Below, in pieces: positions 1 to 8,084 of a DNA stretch of 64,000 bases (positions are counted from its first letter, which is position 1; every line of letters begins with the position of its first letter). Position numbers and translations under genes: made by a program. A model generated the notes under the pieces. That model saw only the letters and a list, made by a program, of their open reading frames with translations. It did no database searches and was not told the origin of the DNA. The DNA comes from Chthonobacter albigriseus (GTDB lineage: Bacteria; Pseudomonadota; Alphaproteobacteria; Rhizobiales; Pleomorphomonadaceae), in NCBI RefSeq assembly GCF_013839445.1, contig NZ_JACDIT010000002.1:124001-188000 (forward strand), in the 5' to 3' direction.

Positions 1-533
1 AGGGCGCGAACCGCCGGGATCACGGCCGGGTCCTGATCGACCGGCATCACGCCCTCAACGAGCCGGAAACGGACGCCAAGTCGGTTCTCCGCCCAGGCGA
101 CGACAGGGTCCCAGGTCGCGGTCTGCCGGGCGACGAGGCGGTCGGGACCGTCGGCGCGGTAGAGGAGGAGATCGGACCCGGCGAACTTGGCGGCGTCTGC
201 GGCAACCGCATCCATATCGGCGGCGACGCCGTCAATCGCCGAGTTGGCGAGACGGGTGAGCGGCATGACGGAGGGATCGATGTGGGTGCCCTGCCCTTCC
301 CACTCGGCGGCGATGGCGGCGGCGGCCCGTTCGGAGGCGACGACGAGAGGATTGCGCGCAGGCGTGCGGACGGGGCGACCGTCGAGCAGGATGGCGAAAC
401 CACCGGCCTCGGGGGCGACGGCGGCGGACTTGTAGAATCGCTTGGGGAGTTCACCACGGGACAGTTCCCGCGCGCGGCGGATCGGATCCTGCTCGGCGCC
501 GGGTGTCGCGATGTCCTCGAAGATGTCACGCAT
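1..533 (-). CDS. ATP12 family chaperone, 3' part missing
   Basis: Partial gene running off the window edge; 177 codons are visible from an ATG at 533. The N-terminus has the ATP12 pattern: a short leader, then KRFYKSAAVAPEAGG, ILLDGRPVRTPARNPL (about residues 48-63) and EWEGQGTHIDPSVMPLTRLA. In mitochondria ATP12 assists assembly of the F1-ATPase alpha subunit; bacterial homologues occur mainly in alphaproteobacteria and their role is inferred from that. The start overlaps the end of the upstream HAD hydrolase gene by 8 bases, so the two are probably cotranscribed. The C-terminal half is outside the window, so completeness cannot be judged. Confidence 0.88.
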   Translation of the reverse strand, partial: MRDIFEDIATPGAEQDPIRRARELSRGELPKRFYKSAAVAPEAGGFAILLDGRPVRTPARNPLVVASERAAAAIAAEWEGQGTHIDPSVMPLTRLANSAIDGVAADMDAVAADAAKFAGSDLLLYRADGPDRLVARQTATWDPVVAWAENRLGVRFRLVEGVMPVDQDPAVIPAVRA

Positions 534-1209
534 TCGGCTTTGCCTCCTCGGCGAACAACGCGTCCACGGTGGCTGGCAGGTCCGTGAAGCGGCTGAGGAC
601 AACCTCCGCCCCGACAGCAGCCAACTGAGCCGGACGGTGATAGCCCCACGCGACGCCGACGCCTCGGCAGCCCGCGGCGATCGCCATCTCGATGTCGTAG
701 GTGGTGTCGCCGACCACGAGCGTCAAACGCGGATCGGCGCCCAGGGCGGCCATCGCGTCGAGGACCATCGTCGGATCCGGCTTGGAAGGAGCGTCGTCCG
801 CGGTGCGGATGACCTGGAAGCGATCGGCGAGGCCGTGCAGGGCAAGGATCGCGTCGACGCCGCGGCGCGACTTGCCGGTGACAATGCCGAGCAGCAGGTC
901 GTCACGGGCGCCGAGTTCGTCGATCACCTCCCGCGCGCCCGGGAAGAGGGGCTCGTGGTGGTCGTGGCTCTGGCGGAGTTCGAAGAAGGCTTCCTTGTAG
1001 GCGTCGACCAGGGCGTGCGGCTCGCGGTCCGGATGACCGGCGAGCAACCGGGCGATCGCGATCGGCAAGGACAGGCCGACGATGGAGAGGATCTCGTCGC
1101 GCGGCGGCGGGGCAAGATCGTGGGCCAGAAAGGCGCGCGTCATCGCGGCGACGATCATCACCTGGCTGTCGACGATGGTGCCGTCGCAGTCGAAAAGCAC
1201 GAGCTTCAC
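526..1209 (-). CDS. HAD-IA family hydrolase (phosphoglycolate phosphatase-like)
   Basis: 227 residues. The N-terminus is the HAD motif I, LVLFDCDGTIVDS, with the nucleophile and general-acid Asp pair. Motif II is IVTGKSRRG, and motifs III/IV appear as KPDP and VVGDTTYDIEMA. Proteins of this kind dephosphorylate small phosphometabolites; Gph-like activity is plausible but the substrate cannot be read from sequence. I chose the GTG at 1209 because it has AAGGGG about ten bases upstream and gives the standard N-terminus; a GTG at 1236 would add nine residues without a clear ribosome site. The stop overlaps the ATP12 gene start, a pairing common in Hyphomicrobiales. Confidence 0.9.
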   Translation of the reverse strand: MKLVLFDCDGTIVDSQVMIVAAMTRAFLAHDLAPPPRDEILSIVGLSLPIAIARLLAGHPDREPHALVDAYKEAFFELRQSHDHHEPLFPGAREVIDELGARDDLLLGIVTGKSRRGVDAILALHGLADRFQVIRTADDAPSKPDPTMVLDAMAALGADPRLTLVVGDTTYDIEMAIAAGCRGVGVAWGYHRPAQLAAVGAEVVLSRFTDLPATVDALFAEEAKPNA

Positions 1210-1420
1210 GTCAGAGAACCCCTTCGGTGCAGCCACTGGCCGCGTTGGGCACTCGCATACCGGTCATCGGCGCCGCGCGCCAGAGCGCACGCGCGCGCAC
1301 CGGCCCGGCGATAGCGACCAGGGCAGCCGGAATTCGGCGGCCGGATTCAACCTTCCTTAGAGGCTTCAAGGCTTTAATGCCGCCGGTAAAACGCGCAAGA
1401 CCGGTTAGCAGGGAGCAAGC

Positions 1421-2938
1421 ATGAAGCGCGAGCACGCGGATGTGGCGATCATCGGCGCGGGACCGGCCGGACTGACGTCGGCCTACCAGTTGGCGAAAGC
1501 CGGCGTCTCGACGATCACCCTCGAAGCAGACCCCGTGCGCGTCGGCGGGATCAGCCGGACGGTGGATTACAAGGGCTTCCTGTTCGACATCGGCGGTCAC
1601 CGCTTCTTCTCCAAGTCGCAGGAGATCGTGGCGCTGTGGGACGAACTGCTGCCGGACGATTTCATCGAGCGGCCGCGGATGTCGCGGATCTACTACAACG
1701 ACCGGTTCTACTCCTATCCGCTCAACGCGTTCGAGGCGCTGAACAATCTCGGCTATGCGGAGAGCGTGCACTGCGTTCTTTCGTTTCTGAAGAGCCAGGT
1801 GTTCCCGCACCACGATCCGGCGACCTTCCACCAGTGGGTAGCCAACCAGTTCGGCGAGCGGCTGTTCTCGATCTTCTTCAAGACCTATACCGAGAAGGTG
1901 TGGGGCATGTCGTGCGACGACATCTCGGCCGACTGGGCGGCGCAGCGGATCAAGGGGCTGGACCTGTGGAGCGCGATGGCGAACGCCCTTCGCAACTCCA
2001 TCCGGCCGCAAGCCGTGGCGGAGAAGAAGGACGGCGAGGTCATCAAGACGCTGATCCAGAGCTTCCGATATCCGCGCAAGGGTCCGGGCATGATGTGGGA
2101 TGCCGCCGCGCGACGGGTGCGCGAGATGGGCGGCGCCATCGAAATGGGAACGACACTGACCGGGCTCTCCCACGACCCGCGCCGGGGACTCTGGTCGCTT
2201 GAAGGAACGCGTGCAGACGGGTCCAAGACCCGCTACACGGCGCACGACGTGATCTCGTCGGCGCCGATCCGCGAGCTGATCGGCATGCTCGATCTGCCGG
2301 CGGAGGCGCATGCTGCGGCCGAACGCCTGAAGTACCGCGACTTCATCACCGTGGCGCTAGTGGTGGACCGGCCGGACCTCTTCCCTGACAACTGGATCTA
2401 CATCCACGAGCCCAAGGTGAAGGTGGGCCGGATCCAGAACTTCCGCTCATGGTCTCCGGAGATGGTGCCCGACGCGTCGCTGTCGTGCCTGGGGCTGGAA
2501 TATTTCTGCTTCGAAGGCGACGGCCTGTGGACCGCCACCGACGAGGACCTCCTGGCGCTCGCCAGGCGGGAACTCGCCGAGATCGGCCTTGCCAGCGAGG
2601 CCGAGTGCGTGGACGGCTGCGTGGTGCGGCAGAAGAAGGCCTATCCCGTCTACGACGAGACCTACAAGGCGAGCGTGGAGACGATCCGCGGCCACCTGGA
2701 GGCGCGCTATCCGAGCCTGCACCTGGTCGGCCGGAACGGGATGCACAAGTACAACAACCAGGATCACGCGATGATGACCGGCATCCTGACCGCCAAGAAC
2801 ATCATCGCGGGCGAACCGATCTACGATGTGTGGGGCGTCAACGAGGATGCCGAGTATCACGAGGCCGGGGAGTCGGGGGCGGAAGAGGCCCTGAAGAGCG
2901 TTCGGATGGTGCCGGAGAGGCTGCGTCGATCCGCGTGA
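1421..2938 (+). CDS. FAD-dependent amine-oxidase-like oxidoreductase
   Basis: 505 residues. A Rossmann dinucleotide motif (AIIGAGPAGLTSAYQL, about residues 10-25) is followed by GGISRTV and the FDIGGHRFFSKS segment typical of the protoporphyrinogen-oxidase/UDP-galactopyranose-mutase-like FAD superfamily. A C-terminal FAD site, HLVGRNGMHKYNNQDHAM, is also present. Family members are usually annotated NAD(P)/FAD-dependent oxidoreductases and often sit with cell-surface glycan genes; none adjoin it here, so the substrate is unknown. The start ATG has AGGGAGC a few bases upstream. It is a plus-strand gene between minus-strand genes and so forms its own unit. No signal peptide. Confidence 0.85.
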   Translation: MKREHADVAIIGAGPAGLTSAYQLAKAGVSTITLEADPVRVGGISRTVDYKGFLFDIGGHRFFSKSQEIVALWDELLPDDFIERPRMSRIYYNDRFYSYPLNAFEALNNLGYAESVHCVLSFLKSQVFPHHDPATFHQWVANQFGERLFSIFFKTYTEKVWGMSCDDISADWAAQRIKGLDLWSAMANALRNSIRPQAVAEKKDGEVIKTLIQSFRYPRKGPGMMWDAAARRVREMGGAIEMGTTLTGLSHDPRRGLWSLEGTRADGSKTRYTAHDVISSAPIRELIGMLDLPAEAHAAAERLKYRDFITVALVVDRPDLFPDNWIYIHEPKVKVGRIQNFRSWSPEMVPDASLSCLGLEYFCFEGDGLWTATDEDLLALARRELAEIGLASEAECVDGCVVRQKKAYPVYDETYKASVETIRGHLEARYPSLHLVGRNGMHKYNNQDHAMMTGILTAKNIIAGEPIYDVWGVNEDAEYHEAGESGAEEALKSVRMVPERLRRSA

Positions 2939-3010
2939 GGCGGCATGGCCACGCCGACCGGACTTGAACAGGACAGGGACTGGATCACCGACGCATCGGT
3001 TGTTTTTTGG

Positions 3011-3040
3011 TTGGGAATCAACCACGTTTTCGCGTATATT
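3011..3040 (+). promoter_or_regulatory. Candidate sigma70-type promoter for the DUF4188-like gene
   Basis: TTGGGA (3011-3016) and TATATT (3035-3040) are separated by 18 bases in a locally AT-rich stretch. They would start transcription about 55 bases before the GTG at 3102. The -10 matches the consensus at five of six positions and the -35 at four of six. A TTGACA at 3040-3045 lacks a -10 partner at the proper distance. Confidence 0.4.
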
Positions 3041-3101
3041 TGACAAGGTCCGACTTCGCGGTCGTGGCGTCGCATGCTTCCGATCAGAGGAGAGACCAGA
3101 G

Positions 3102-3575
3102 GTGGCGGTGAACGTGTCTGACCGCGTGCGGGCGCACGTCCAGGGTGATTTCGTCGTCTTCATCATCGGTCTGCGGATCAACCGGCCCTGGCGTGTAACC
3201 AGCTATCTCAGGCCGATGTTGGCGATGCGGTCTATGCTCGATGAACTGCAGCAGATCGGCCCTGACTCGGGCCTGCTTCATGTCGAGCGGGTCGGCTTCC
3301 TCACCTTCATCCAGTATTGGCGCAGCTTCGACCACCTGGAGTCCTACGCGCGCGATTCCACCAGGAAGCATCGGCCGGCTTGGACCGCCTTCAACCTCCA
3401 AATGAAGCGACGGTCGGGCGACGTCGGTCTGTTCCATGAGACCTATCTCGTGCAGGGCGGGAAGTATGAAGCGGTCTACAGAGGCATGCCGCCGACCGGC
3501 CTTGCCGTTGCCGGCGAGCAGGCTCTGGTCAACGACGCGGCCGATAGCGCGCGCCAGCGGATCTATCTGGACTAA
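3102..3575 (+). CDS. DUF4188-like (monooxygenase-type alpha/beta barrel) protein
   Basis: 157 residues from a GTG with GAGGAGAGACC just upstream; the reading frame is open further back but without a comparable ribosome site. The core GDFVVFIIGLRINRPWR, the aromatic-rich LTFIQYWRSFDHLESYAR and FHETYLV fit the DUF4188 family, which resembles dimeric ferredoxin-like-fold monooxygenases and phenylacetaldoxime dehydratase-associated proteins. Function in these proteins is not established; heme or small-molecule binding has been suggested for relatives. Single gene, with a possible promoter at 3011-3040. No signal peptide or membrane segment. Confidence 0.72.
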   Translation: MAVNVSDRVRAHVQGDFVVFIIGLRINRPWRVTSYLRPMLAMRSMLDELQQIGPDSGLLHVERVGFLTFIQYWRSFDHLESYARDSTRKHRPAWTAFNLQMKRRSGDVGLFHETYLVQGGKYEAVYRGMPPTGLAVAGEQALVNDAADSARQRIYLD

Positions 3576-3722
3576 GTTCCACCCGGGAAGCGGGCTGCAA
3601 TGCAACCGCCGTTATCCGAGGTGTGCCTGCGCAAGCACCCGTCCAGCCAGACTGGCGGTGGCGAGTAGGCGCCCCGCCCCGTGTCCGCCGCGCGCCATGG
3701 CGGAAAGACTGCCCGCCCCGCT

Positions 3723-4688
3723 CTAACGGGAGGTCGTGCGGCGGATGAAGGCGCCGAAGGCTCGCGGGCCGGTGCCGACGTCGACTTCGTCGGCGACTTC
3801 GAGGGTTTCAACGTCGATGGAGAAGAAGGCATCGTCGCCCCAGGCGGCGGCCCAGACCTTGCGGCCGTCACGGGCGGTCTCGATGCCTTCCGGGAAGGAC
3901 GGCGTGTCGATGGTGGCGACCGTCTGCAGGGTGCCGGTGTCGAAGACGGTGACGGTGTCGGCGTGCTGGTCGGTGACGAAGGCGCGGGTGCCGGCGAGCG
4001 CGATGCCGTAGGGCGTGTCGCCGACGGGGACGCGGGTGATTTCCCGCCGTCCGGCGAGGTCGACGACGGAGACGTCGTTGGACATCACGTTGGCGGCGTA
4101 GGCGCGCTTGCCGTCCGGGGCGATCGTCACGGCGAAGGGATGTGTTCCGACCGGGATGGTGCCGGTGACCTTGCGGGTCGCGAGGTCGACCACGGACAGG
4201 CGGTCGTCGTCGCGGTCGCAGGAGAGGAGCGTCCGGCCGTCCGGGGTGATCGCCATGCCGGCGGGCGCGCGACCGACCGGGATGCTGGCGACCACGGCGT
4301 TGCTGGCCGTGTCGATGACGAGGATGGCGTTGTTGAACCAGTCGGCGACGTAGAGCCACGCGGCGTCCGGAGACAGGACGATGCCGACGGGGCCGCCCTC
4401 GATGGGGATCCGCGCCACAACCGTACGGGCGGCGGCATCGATGACGGTGACGACCTTGCCCTCGGGGCTGGTGACATAGGCGCGTGAGCCGTCCGGCGAG
4501 ACCGCGACGCCGGCAGGCTTGCCGCCGACCGGGATGGTGGCGACGACGGTCGCTGTCTCGAGGTCGACGACGGAAACGTCGTCGCTCTGCTGGTTGGTGA
4601 CGAAGGCCTCGTCGGCGCGCGCCGGACCTGCCGCCGCCAGGAGACAGAGGGCGCCGGCCAGAACCAGCGCCCTGCCCCGGGCCAGCAT
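3723..4688 (-). CDS. Periplasmic YVTN-family beta-propeller protein
   Basis: 321 residues. A cleavable signal peptide (ALVLAGALCLLAAAGPARA) precedes about seven repeated blades with the pattern VSVVDLxTxxVxxTIPVGxxPxGVAxxPDGxxAYV, typical of YVTN/YncE propellers. Such proteins are scaffolds or ligand binders rather than enzymes; related ones accompany PQQ-dependent alcohol-oxidation systems. Its ATG overlaps the stop of the upstream SRPBCC gene by one base (TGATG), so translation is probably coupled. Together they suggest a small periplasmic accessory operon. No methanol dehydrogenase or cytochrome gene is nearby, so the link to PQQ metabolism is inference. Confidence 0.85.
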   Translation of the reverse strand: MLARGRALVLAGALCLLAAAGPARADEAFVTNQQSDDVSVVDLETATVVATIPVGGKPAGVAVSPDGSRAYVTSPEGKVVTVIDAAARTVVARIPIEGGPVGIVLSPDAAWLYVADWFNNAILVIDTASNAVVASIPVGRAPAGMAITPDGRTLLSCDRDDDRLSVVDLATRKVTGTIPVGTHPFAVTIAPDGKRAYAANVMSNDVSVVDLAGRREITRVPVGDTPYGIALAGTRAFVTDQHADTVTVFDTGTLQTVATIDTPSFPEGIETARDGRKVWAAAWGDDAFFSIDVETLEVADEVDVGTGPRAFGAFIRRTTSR

Positions 4689-5218
4689 CAGCTGCCGCCC
4701 TCGACCTTCTTCTTCAGGCCGTCGAGGCCGGCGTTGTAGAGGTCGGTGACCGCCTTCACGGCCGCCTCGTCGGAGAGTTCCGGCGGCGGATCGTTGTTCG
4801 GATAGCCGCGATAGAAGGCGCCCCACCAGGTGACGGTGGACTTGCCGCCGGCGTCCTTGACGGTGATGCGCGAGGAGTAGTTGGTGACCGGCAGGAACTT
4901 GATGTTGTCGGCTTCGGCCCGGTACATGAACATCATCTTGGCGGCGTCGAACTTGTCCATCTTCTCGACCAGCTTCTCGCCGTTCTCGAGGGTGATGGTG
5001 CGCGTCGCGCCGACTTCGCTGCCGCTACCCTCGACGCTCTTCACGCCCGGGATCCACGACAGGTCCTGGAAATTGCTGACCACGGCCCAGACCTTGTCGG
5101 CGGGGGCGTCGATCTCGCGGGTGACCTCGATCTTCTGCCGGGTCGGCCCGTGGGCCTCCGCGACGACCGGCACCAGGGCCACGGCGCCCGCGACCAGCGC
5201 CCAAAGCAAGCTCTTCAT
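4688..5218 (-). CDS. Secreted SRPBCC-fold protein (MxaD-like)
   Basis: 176 residues. A signal peptide (MKSLLWALVAGAVALVPVVAEA) precedes a START/Bet v1-like domain with the typical REIDAPADKVWAVVSNFQDL opening and GEKLVEKMDKFD, NYSSRITVKD and STVTWWGAFYRG strands. This matches polyketide-cyclase-like periplasmic proteins such as MxaD, which aids electron transfer between methanol dehydrogenase and cytochrome cL. I chose the ATG at 5218, with GGAGGAA about eight bases upstream, over a longer open frame. It is first in a two-gene operon with the beta-propeller protein. The MxaD comparison rests on fold and context, not on a confirmed match. Confidence 0.8.
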   Translation of the reverse strand: MKSLLWALVAGAVALVPVVAEAHGPTRQKIEVTREIDAPADKVWAVVSNFQDLSWIPGVKSVEGSGSEVGATRTITLENGEKLVEKMDKFDAAKMMFMYRAEADNIKFLPVTNYSSRITVKDAGGKSTVTWWGAFYRGYPNNDPPPELSDEAAVKAVTDLYNAGLDGLKKKVEGGS

Positions 5219-5356
5219 AGGCAAATTCCTCCGTCCCTGCAGCGGCCTCCAGCGGTTATCCCTCTCGGATCCGCCGGTAGCAGTCATAAGGTGCCCCGAA
5301 AGGGCGGCCGTCAGGTGCGGAGTATTCTCGCGTCCGCTTCGTGGCGCAATGGCGAC

Positions 5357-5386
5357 GAAGGTGCACTGACTTAAGGTCGCACCTTT
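5357..5386 (-). terminator. Hairpin between the rluC-like gene and the SRPBCC operon
   Basis: AAGGTGC (5358-5364) and GCACCTT (5379-5385) form a 7-bp stem just past the stop of the minus-strand pseudouridine synthase gene. There is no run of T after it, so termination is only suggested by position. Confidence 0.3.
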
Positions 5387-5398
5387 CGGGATCTTGTC

Positions 5399-6457
5399 TC
5401 AATCCTCCGGGAATTCCGTGTCGTCGCCGGTGGGATCGTTGACCTCGAAACCGAGCAGGTTCCAGGACTGCATCATGTGCGGCGGCAGCGGCGCGGTGAC
5501 GTCGATGACGCCCTTGCCGGAGGGGTGGGGAATCGTCAGGCGGCGCGCCAGCAGATGCAGCCGGTTCTGGATGCCTCCCGGAAGCTCCCAGTTCTCGATG
5601 TCGAAGTAGCGGGGATCGCCGATGATCGGGTGGCCCATCGCCTGGCAGTGGACGCGGAGCTGGTGGGTGCGGCCGGTGGTCGGCTTCATGGTGAGCCAGG
5701 AGAGCTTGCCGCCTGCATGGTCCACGGTGGAATAGAAGGTGATGGCGTGCTGCGCATCCTTCTCGCCGTGCTTGGCGACGACCATCATGTCGCCATCGGG
5801 GCTGGCGACGCGCTTCAGGTGCGTGGAGATGCGGCCTTGGGCGGGCCGCGGCTGACCGTAGACGAGGGCCCAGTAGATCTTGCGGGCCGAGCGGGTCTGG
5901 AACGTCTTGGCGAGCGTGGCGGCGGCGAGCCGGGTGCGGGCGACCAGCAGGCAGCCGGAGGTTTCGCGGTCGAGCCGGTGGACGAGGCGCGGACGGACGC
6001 CCTTCTTGTCGCGGAACACCTCCAGCATGCCGTCGATGTGGCGGGTCATGCCCGAACCGCCCTGCACTGCGAGACCGGCGGGCTTGTTGAAGACGAAGCA
6101 GTGCTCGTCCTCGTAGAGCATCAGCGAACGCAGGTAGTCGGCCTCGTTCGCCGAGGGGGTCTGCTTGGGGCGGGCCATCGGCGCGCCGTTGTCGACGAAG
6201 GAGGCGGAGGACTCGGCCGCGTCGCCGAACTGCAGGGGCGGCACGCGCACGACCTGCCCTGCTGCGACGCGGGCGGCGGTGTCGACGCGCTTGCCGTCGA
6301 CGCGGACCTGGCCGGAGCGGATCAGCTTCTGCAGGCGTCCGAAGCCGAGGCCCGGATAGTGCTCCTTAAACCAGCGGTCGAGGCGCAGACCCGCTTCGTC
6401 CTTTTCCACGGTCCGCAGCTCGACGCGCGGCCCGGTGCCGGCGGCTTCTTCAGTCAT
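5399..6457 (-). CDS. RluA/RluC-family pseudouridine synthase
   Basis: 352 residues. An N-terminal S4 RNA-binding domain (RLDRWFKEHYPGLGFGRLQ through VRVDGKRV) is followed by the catalytic domain with the signature RLVHRLDRETSGCLLVA, containing the catalytic Asp, and the GRTHQLRVHC motif. Enzymes of this family isomerise specific uridines in 23S rRNA (955/2504/2580 for E. coli RluC). The actual sites cannot be told from sequence, so I leave the symbol open. The start ATG at 6457 overlaps the crcB stop by four bases (ATGA), and the frame open upstream of it belongs to crcB's locus. Standard synteny for this order. Confidence 0.92.
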   Translation of the reverse strand: MTEEAAGTGPRVELRTVEKDEAGLRLDRWFKEHYPGLGFGRLQKLIRSGQVRVDGKRVDTAARVAAGQVVRVPPLQFGDAAESSASFVDNGAPMARPKQTPSANEADYLRSLMLYEDEHCFVFNKPAGLAVQGGSGMTRHIDGMLEVFRDKKGVRPRLVHRLDRETSGCLLVARTRLAAATLAKTFQTRSARKIYWALVYGQPRPAQGRISTHLKRVASPDGDMMVVAKHGEKDAQHAITFYSTVDHAGGKLSWLTMKPTTGRTHQLRVHCQAMGHPIIGDPRYFDIENWELPGGIQNRLHLLARRLTIPHPSGKGVIDVTAPLPPHMMQSWNLLGFEVNDPTGDDTEFPED

Positions 6458-6837
6458 GACAGGGTCCTCACGATCGCAAGACCCGCAACCAGGCCCGCGA
6501 GAGATAAAAGGATCGATCCGGCCACGTAGGCACCGGCGGCCAGGATGGCGCCGCGCTCCCACAGGGTGACCGCGTCGAGGGAGAAGGACGACAGCGTCGT
6601 GAAGCCGCCGAGGAAGCCGGTGGCGACGAACAGGCGGAGCGCCTGCGAGCCGTCGAGCTTCAAGGCGAGGAGCTCGATGAACACGCCCATCAGGAAGGAG
6701 CCGGCGACATTGACCGCGAAGGTGCCCCACGGGAAGTCGGGCCCGGCGAGCCGCAGGGCAGCCATGTTGACCAGGTGCCGGCAGACGGACCCGGCGGCGC
6801 CGCCCAGCGCGACGAGCAGGAGATGAAGAGGCGACAT
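6454..6837 (-). CDS. crcB: Fluoride ion transporter CrcB/Fluc
   Basis: 127 residues with four hydrophobic segments and the family signatures GGAAGSVCRH (N-terminus), GTFAVNVAGSFLMG (the conserved Asn of the Fluc pore) and TGFLGGFTTLSSF. CrcB dimers form dual-topology channels that export fluoride across the inner membrane. It overlaps the downstream pseudouridine synthase gene by four bases, so they form an operon. I found no fluoride riboswitch in the upstream sequence. Confidence 0.94.
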   Translation of the reverse strand: MSPLHLLLVALGGAAGSVCRHLVNMAALRLAGPDFPWGTFAVNVAGSFLMGVFIELLALKLDGSQALRLFVATGFLGGFTTLSSFSLDAVTLWERGAILAAGAYVAGSILLSLAGLVAGLAIVRTLS

Positions 6838-7013
6838 GGCGGACCGGGGGGGTGCGACGGATTTCAGGCGGGGGATAGCACGGGCGCGCCGTTCAGGCGA
6901 GCCGCAACGCGGCGGGCGGCAGCGGGATTCGAAGGCTTCTCACCGGCATCGGCGGTCGGTCGATCCGATTCGCAGTCGCCGGAGATCGGTTTGCTGCGTT
7001 GCACAATGCGTTG

Positions 7014-7036
7014 CTTGATAGGTACGGCCTATCAAG
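7014..7036. repeat. Inverted repeat 1 (9-bp arms)
   Basis: CTTGATAGG (7014-7022) and CCTATCAAG (7028-7036) flank a five-base spacer. This perfect dyad could be a regulator operator or an RNA hairpin. It does not share its sequence with the other three repeats downstream. Confidence 0.6.
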
Positions 7037-7079
7037 ACTGAATCGAGGATCGACAGGGCGCACAGTTCGTACAAGCCCG

Positions 7080-7101
7080 GAATACGGGGGTTTCCGTATT
7101 C
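7080..7101. repeat. Inverted repeat 2 (8-bp arms)
   Basis: GAATACGG (7080-7087) and CCGTATTC (7094-7101) are separated by six bases. This is a perfect dyad of the size bound by dimeric helix-turn-helix regulators such as TetR, MarR or GntR types. Confidence 0.6.
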
Positions 7102-7140
7102 AGAAAAAGTATGTTCGGTGTTCAAAACAATTGGGATGGA

Positions 7141-7155
7141 TCTAAACGGTTTAGA
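7141..7155. repeat. Inverted repeat 3 (7-bp arms)
   Basis: TCTAAAC and GTTTAGA with a one-base centre. The tight dyad suits a protein-binding site better than an RNA hairpin, because the loop is too small. Confidence 0.55.
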
Positions 7156-7164
7156 CCCAGTTCA

Positions 7165-7179
7165 ATCGGTTAAGCCGAT
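7165..7179. repeat. Inverted repeat 4 (5-bp arms)
   Basis: ATCGG (7165-7169) and CCGAT (7175-7179) with a five-base centre, only ten bases from repeat 3. It is short enough to occur by chance, but its position in the cluster makes it worth recording. Confidence 0.4.
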
Positions 7180-7472
7180 CAAGCGCCTCTTCCGCGTGCA
7201 GCGCAACAGGAGTAGGTTCACCTCATGCCGATGACGCAGACGGTGCAGCCCGCAAGGGCAGGCCTGGAGCGGATGAGGCGAAGAAATCTGCCGGAGCCGG
7301 ATCGCTCATCCTCCCAAGACCCGATCCGACGCCGGCATCCGGAGACAGGCACCATCCCTCCCAAAGGTGCCGCTCCGGCCCCCATCGCGGTGGTCCCTCC
7401 CACCGCCCTGCAGGTCGGGCGCAGCGCGCAACCCTCTGACATGCGCTGCGTCCACATTCGGAGACCACGACC

Positions 7473-7868
7473 ATGAAGACCCGTCTTGTCGTTCCCGCAG
7501 TCGCCGCCGTCGCTCTTGTCGCCGGCGCCGCCTTCTTCGCCGCCCAGACCGCCGAAGCCACCGATGTGGGCCTGCTGGCCACCGGCGGCATGGTCCACAA
7601 GGCCGGCCAGGGTTTCGATTACGAGGTCGGCTCCAAGCACGCGGTCGGCTACTTCACCGCCAAGGGCTCGGACTGCGCGCTGACGGTGATCATCTCGGAT
7701 CGCGTCACCGATGACGGTGTCGCCGCCCAGGGCGCCCGGGTTCGCGTCAACGTCGCCGGCGGCGCCGACGCGCTGCTCGAAACCGCCGACGGCAAGGGCC
7801 TGCAGGTCAGCTGCGCGAGCGACGCCAAGCATGTGACCGTGACGCCGCTGGCGTCCGGCAACATCTGA
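7473..7868 (+). CDS. Small secreted protein of unknown function
   Basis: 131 residues. A signal peptide (about residues 1-29, ending AAQTAEA) leads into a roughly 100-residue mature domain with two cysteines (in SDCALTV and QVSCASD) that could form a disulfide. The regular alternation of polar and hydrophobic residues suggests an all-beta domain. I do not recognise the family. The ATG has a GGAG about ten bases upstream. It stands alone, preceded by a long regulatory-looking region and followed by a strong hairpin, so it is a single-gene transcript. Confidence 0.75.
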   Translation: MKTRLVVPAVAAVALVAGAAFFAAQTAEATDVGLLATGGMVHKAGQGFDYEVGSKHAVGYFTAKGSDCALTVIISDRVTDDGVAAQGARVRVNVAGGADALLETADGKGLQVSCASDAKHVTVTPLASGNI

Positions 7869-7890
7869 TAAGCCATCCGAAAAACGCCTT

Positions 7891-7938
7891 CGAACGGGCG
7901 GCCGGAACGACGGAACAGTCGTCTCGGCCGCCCGTTCG
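7891..7938 (+). terminator. Strong hairpin after the small secreted protein gene
   Basis: CGAACGGGCGGCCG (7891-7904) and CGGCCGCCCGTTCG (7925-7938) are perfect 14-base arms with a 20-base loop, starting 22 bases after the stop. The T-run is poor, so it may stabilise the 3' end or work as a terminator in this GC-rich background. Confidence 0.65.
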
Positions 7939-8084
7939 GCTTGTGCGGGCGCGGCATGCGCAGGAATACCGGGACGTGGGACGACGGGACGGTTGCACTT
8001 GCGAACTGCCCCGGTATCCCTTAGATGCTCAGCCCGCCGATCGAGCCGACGTCCATCGACGTCCGATCGCTGATATGGTTCGAC

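Larger units (their letters stand above)
6838..7472. other. Gene-free region with four inverted repeats
   Basis: About 635 bases between crcB and the small secreted protein gene. The central part (about 7010-7180) is AT-richer than its surroundings and carries four perfect inverted repeats, listed separately. From about 7200 to 7470 the sequence is open on the plus strand, but the predicted peptide is proline/arginine-rich and resembles no protein I know. No tRNA or recognisable small RNA is seen. The region probably contains the promoters for both flanking genes. Confidence 0.6.

Noticed and set aside
6838-7020. Fluoride riboswitch ahead of crcB
   Set aside because: The upstream strand shows none of the conserved GGNGAUGG-type core.
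7225-7476. Possible 83-residue gene upstream of the secreted protein
   Set aside because: The ribosome site is poorly spaced, the product is Pro/Arg-rich and the frame runs into the true start at 7473.
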